Positions 60,854 through 64,000 of a DNA stretch of 64,000 nt are shown here, in pieces; positions within the stretch are counted from its first letter, which is position 1, and every line of letters begins with the position of its first letter. Under the pieces are notes generated by a model. The model was given only the letters and a program-made list of their open reading frames with translations. It made no database searches and was not told where the DNA came from. A program made the translations under genes and the position numbers. The DNA is from Ectobius pallidus (Eukaryota; Arthropoda; Insecta; Blattodea; Ectobiidae), in the NCBI GenBank assembly GCA_964059195.1, contig CAXKWD010000005.1, positions 139,773,686-139,837,685 of the forward strand, written 5' to 3'.

Positions 60854-61300
60854 GAACTTCTTTTGTGTCTGAACAGAATAGACTTAGAGTATGTCAGTCC
60901 CATTGGACACGTCCTTGCTGACAAAAACGGACACAAATTTTTTCAATCGTTTGTAAATAGAATATATTTGGAAGCTTTAACTCTCACACTTTTATTCAGT
61001 CATTGGGGTATTTACTTACCTAACTTAATGTATTGCTCAGTTAATTTATTTTATCTTGCTTAGTTAAGCTATTTATTCCAACAATATCTTACCTATAATT
61101 TAAGGTTATGTTTATATAAAAACGAATTCACACACTTAACTTTAACTTAAGACTTACCATATCGTATGACATAAGAAACTGTAGGACTATTGTAGACATT
61201 ACGCCTGGTATGAACTGTACAGTATTGTAAATAGTGTATATTAGACATTCAGATTCCAATACCAGGATAACCTATTGTAAATAACATTTGTGACATCTCC

Positions 61301-61332
61301 AACCCTAATGTACCTTCGGGTGAAATAGGGTT
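61301..61332 (+). other. 3' terminal stem-loop with UUCG tetraloop
   Basis: AACCCTA (61,301-61,307) pairs with TAGGGTT (61,326-61,332). The inner ACC (61,312-61,314) pairs with GGT (61,319-61,321) around TTCG (61,315-61,318), giving the very stable C(UUCG)G loop. A T-G wobble at 61,311/61,322 and two mismatches separate the two helices. It lies about 20 bases before AATAAA, where many LINEs have the structure recognised by their own RT. Confidence 0.6.
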
Positions 61333-61351
61333 TTGTGTAATGTGGATATTC

Positions 61352-61357
61352 AATAAA
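61352..61357 (+). promoter_or_regulatory. Polyadenylation signal AATAAA
   Basis: This is the first AATAAA of the (AATA)n tail, ending the LINE-like piece just before the 17-bp minisatellite resumes at about 61,363. Confidence 0.5.
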
Positions 61358-61362
61358 TAAAT

Positions 61363-62168
61363 AATTCTTTAAACCTCTTAATTCTTTAAACCTCTTAATT
61401 CTTTAAACCTCTTAATTCTTTAAACCTCTTAATTCTTTAAACCTCTTAGTTCTTTAAACCTCTTAATTCTTTAAACCACTTGATTTTTTTAACGTCTTGA
61501 TTTTTTTAAACCTATTAATTTTTTTAAACCTGTTATTTTTTTTAAACCTGTTAATTTTTTAAACCTGTTAATTTTTTTAATCCTGTTAATTTTTTTAAAC
61601 CTGTAGTTTTTTATACCTTTAACTTTTTAAATCTGTTATTTTTAAAACCCTGTTATTTTTTAAACCCGTTATTTTTTTAAACCCGTTATTTTTTAAAACC
61701 CGTTATTTTTTTAAACCCGTTATTTTTAAACCTGTTATTTTTAAAACCCTGCTATTTTTAAAACCCTGTTATTTTTAAAACCCTTTTATTTTAAATACGT
61801 TATTTTTAAAAACGTGTTTTTTTAAACCTGTTATTTTTTATTTTATTTATTTATTATTTTTTAAAACCTGTTATTTTTTAAAACCTGTTGTTTTTTAAAA
61901 CCTGTTATTTTTTAAAACATTTATTTTTTAAAACCTGTTATTTTTTATCCTGTTATACTTTAAACCTGTTATGTTTTAAAACATATTATTTTTTAAAAAC
62001 CTGTTATTATTAGAAACCTGTTATTTTTAGAAACCTGTTATATTTAAAAACCTGTTATTTTTAAAACCCTGTTCTTTTTAAAACCCTGTTATGTTTAAAA
62101 ACCTGTTATTTTTTAAAAACCTGTTATTTTTTAAAAAGCTGTTATTTTTTTAAAATACTGTTATTTTT
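61363..62168. repeat. Minisatellite: rest of interrupted block A and degenerate units
   Basis: About seven TTAATTCTTTAAACCTC units (one TTAGTT) resume after the insertion. Then come CTTGATTTTTTTAACG and CTATTAATTTTTTTAAACC, followed from about 61,655 by a close copy of 58,340-58,690 that includes CCCTGCTATTTTTAAAA and TTTAAATACGTTATT. No gene. Confidence 0.88.
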
Positions 62169-62670
62169 TTGAACCTCTTAATTCTTTAAACCTCTTAATT
62201 CCTTAAACCTCTTAATTCTTTAAACCTCTTAATTCTTTAAACCTCTTAATTCTTTAAACCTCTTAATTCTTTAAACCTCTTAATTCTTTAAACCTCTTAA
62301 TTCTTTAAACCTCTTAATTCTTTAAACCTCTTAATTCTTTAAACCTCTTAATTCTTTAAACCTCTTAATTCTTTAAACCTCTTAATTCTTTAAACCTCTT
62401 AATTCTTTAAACCTCTTAATTCTTTAAACCTCTTAATTCTTTAAACCTCTTAATTCTTTAAACCTCTTAATTCTTTAAACCTCTTAATTCTTTAAACCTC
62501 TTAATTCTTTAAACCTCTAAATTCTTTAAACCTCTTAATTCTTTAAACCTCTTAATTCTTTAAACCTCTTAGTTCTTTAAACCTCTTAGTTCTTTAAACC
62601 TCTTAGTTCTTTAAACCTCTTAGTTCTTTAAACCTCTTAGTTCTTTAAACCTCTTAATTCTTTAAACCTC
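62169..62670. repeat. 17-bp minisatellite block A4
   Basis: About 29 units of TTAATTCTTTAAACCTC, with five TTAGTT units at about 62,570-62,645 and then one standard unit before CTTGATTTTTTTAAACC. Its length and variant layout mirror block A1 at 53,061. Confidence 0.95.
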
Positions 62671-63864
62671 TTGATTTTTTTAAACCTATTAATTTTTTTA
62701 GACCCGTTATTTTTTTAAACCTGTTATTTTTTAAAACATTTATTATTTTTTGAAAACCTCTTATTTTTTAAAAACCTCTTATTTTTAAAAACCTCTTATT
62801 TTTTAAAAACCTCTTACTTTTAAAAACCTCTTATTTTTTAAAAACCTCTCATTTTTTAAAAACCTCTTATTTTTTAAAAACCTCTTATTTTTTAAAACCT
62901 CTTATTTTTTTAAAACCTCTTATTTTTTAAAAACGTCTTATTTTTTAAAAAACTCTCATTTTTTAAAAACCTCTCATTTTTTAAAAACCTCTCATTTTTT
63001 TAAAACCTCTTATTTTTTAAAAACCTCTTATTTTTTAAACCTGTTAGTTTGTAAAACATTTATTTTTTAAACCTGTTATTTATTAAACCATTTATTTTTT
63101 ATCCTCTTATATTTTAAACCTGTTATTTTTTAAAAACCTGTTATTTTTTAAATAAGATGTTATTTTTTAAATAAGCTGTTATTTTTTAAATAAGTTGTTA
63201 TTTTTTAAAAAGCTGTTATTTTTTAAAAAGCTGTTATTTTTTAAAACCTGTTATTTTTTAAAACCTGTTATTTTTAAAACCTGTTATTTTTTAAACCTGT
63301 TATTTTTTAAAGCCTGTTATTTTTTTAACCTGTTATTTTTTTATCCCTGTTATTTTTTTTAACTTATTTTTTTAAACCTGTTATTTTATTAAATCTGTTT
63401 TTCATTAAACATGTTTTTTCATTAAACCTGTTATTTAATCAAACCTGTTATTTTTTAAACCCTGTAATTTTTTTAAACCTGTTATTTTTAAAACCCTGTT
63501 ATTTTTAAAAACCTGTTATTTTTAAAAACCTGTTATTTTTAAAACCCTGTTATTTTTAAAAACCTGTTATTTTTAAAAGCCTGTTCTTTTTAAAAACCTG
63601 TTATTTTAAAAAACCTGTTCTTTTTAAAACCCTGTTATTTTAGATACGTTATTTTTAAAAACCTGTTATTTTTAAAAACCTCTTATTTTTAAAAACGTGT
63701 TTCTTTTAAACCTGTAATTTTTTAAACCTGTTATTTTTTTAACCTGTTATTTTTTAAAACCTTTTATTTTTTAAACCCTGTTATTTTTTAAACCATTTAT
63801 TTTTTATCCTGTTATATTTTAAACCTGTTATTTTTCAAAAACCTGTTATTTTTTAAATAAGCTG
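62671..63864. repeat. Minisatellite higher-order unit 4 up to island 3
   Basis: This has the same order of landmarks as 58,910-59,975: TTATTATTTTTTGAAAACC, TTATTTTTTAAAAACCTC units (62,757-63,030), GTTAGTTTGTAAAAC, AAATAAGATGTTATTTT, TTCATTAAACATG, TTTTAGATACGTTATT (about 63,638) and the TTTTTCAAAAACCTG lead-in. No gene. Confidence 0.88.
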
Positions 63865-64000
63865 TTACTATGTGAGAAACCGTGCGAGCGGTACCATATC
63901 GAACTCTGTACAAAAAGAACAGACAATATGTGAATATGCAAACATGTAAACTACCATTGTAAACTATCTTTGAGGTATGGCTATTTGGCTGCAATTTATT
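63865..64000. repeat. 145-bp non-repetitive island, copy 3 (cut by window end)
   Basis: This is identical by eye to copy 1 over the 136 bases present, including ACTATGTGAG. The last bases, TTATTAATTA in the other copies, fall outside the window. Confidence 0.88.

Larger units (their letters stand above)
60854..61362 (+). mobile_element. LINE-like 3' tail inserted in the 17-bp minisatellite
   Basis: About 510 bp of non-repetitive sequence interrupts a 17-bp unit exactly at TTAATT/CTTTAAACC. It ends in a UUCG-capped hairpin, AATAAA and an (AATA)n tail, the usual layout of a LINE 3' end. TAATT at 60,849-60,853 and 61,362-61,366 may be the target-site duplication, though the A/T-rich tail makes this uncertain. 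The 66-codon open frame at 60,863-61,063 starts with GTG and shows no domain that I recognise; it could be the end of an ORF2 or chance. A SINE with a LINE-derived tail is an alternative. Confidence 0.6.

Noticed and set aside
60863..61063. 66-codon plus-strand frame in the LINE-like tail
   Set aside because: It starts with GTG, shows no domain or repeat, and is short enough to be chance in AT-rich DNA; a fragment of an ORF2 end cannot be excluded.

Overview
The window is repetitive, gene-poor eukaryotic DNA. The only protein-coding trace is a non-LTR (LINE) reverse transcriptase. That, the very long tandem satellites, the AT-rich minisatellite flank and a LINE tail ending in AATAAATAAATAA suggest an animal genome, most likely an arthropod. 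The kingdom-level call is fairly safe; the arthropod call is inference, and I do not recognise the species.

Layout. Positions 1 to about 53,047 are one uninterrupted head-to-tail satellite, with roughly 1,100 copies of a 48-bp monomer all in the same orientation. The array continues past the left edge. Nearly every monomer carries an EcoRI site (GAATTC) and a TTCGAA site. Many monomers carry diagnostic variants (44-, 47- and 50-bp forms and point changes). These variants reveal long near-identical duplicated blocks at offsets of 13,374, 15,666, 9,364, 4,010, 2,792, 6,725, 12,329, 1,148, 1,003 and 958 bp. Two variant families are visible: one at 1-27 kb and again at 49-52 kb, the other at about 27-46 kb.

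At about 53,047 the satellite stops abruptly and a second system begins that runs to the right edge. It is an AT-rich minisatellite of 17/18-bp units (TTAATTCTTTAAACCTC, TTATTTTTTAAAAACCTC, CTGTTATTTTTAAAAAC and relatives), organised into a higher-order unit of about 2.2 to 3.9 kb. Each complete unit holds one non-repetitive 145-bp island (57,801, 59,976 and 63,865). Two retroelement pieces interrupt this minisatellite: a 5'-truncated LINE with an open reverse-transcriptase frame on the minus strand (54,205-55,740), and a LINE-like 3' tail on the plus strand (60,854-61,362) with a UUCG-capped hairpin and a polyadenylation signal.

The satellite is open in two frames on each strand, so it produces many long open frames. 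I do not regard these as genes: they lack ATG starts, the one consensus ATG opens only 8 codons, and frame-shifting monomers are common. I see no tRNA, rRNA, CRISPR array or host gene. The region is best read as pericentromeric or other constitutive heterochromatin. That assignment is inference.
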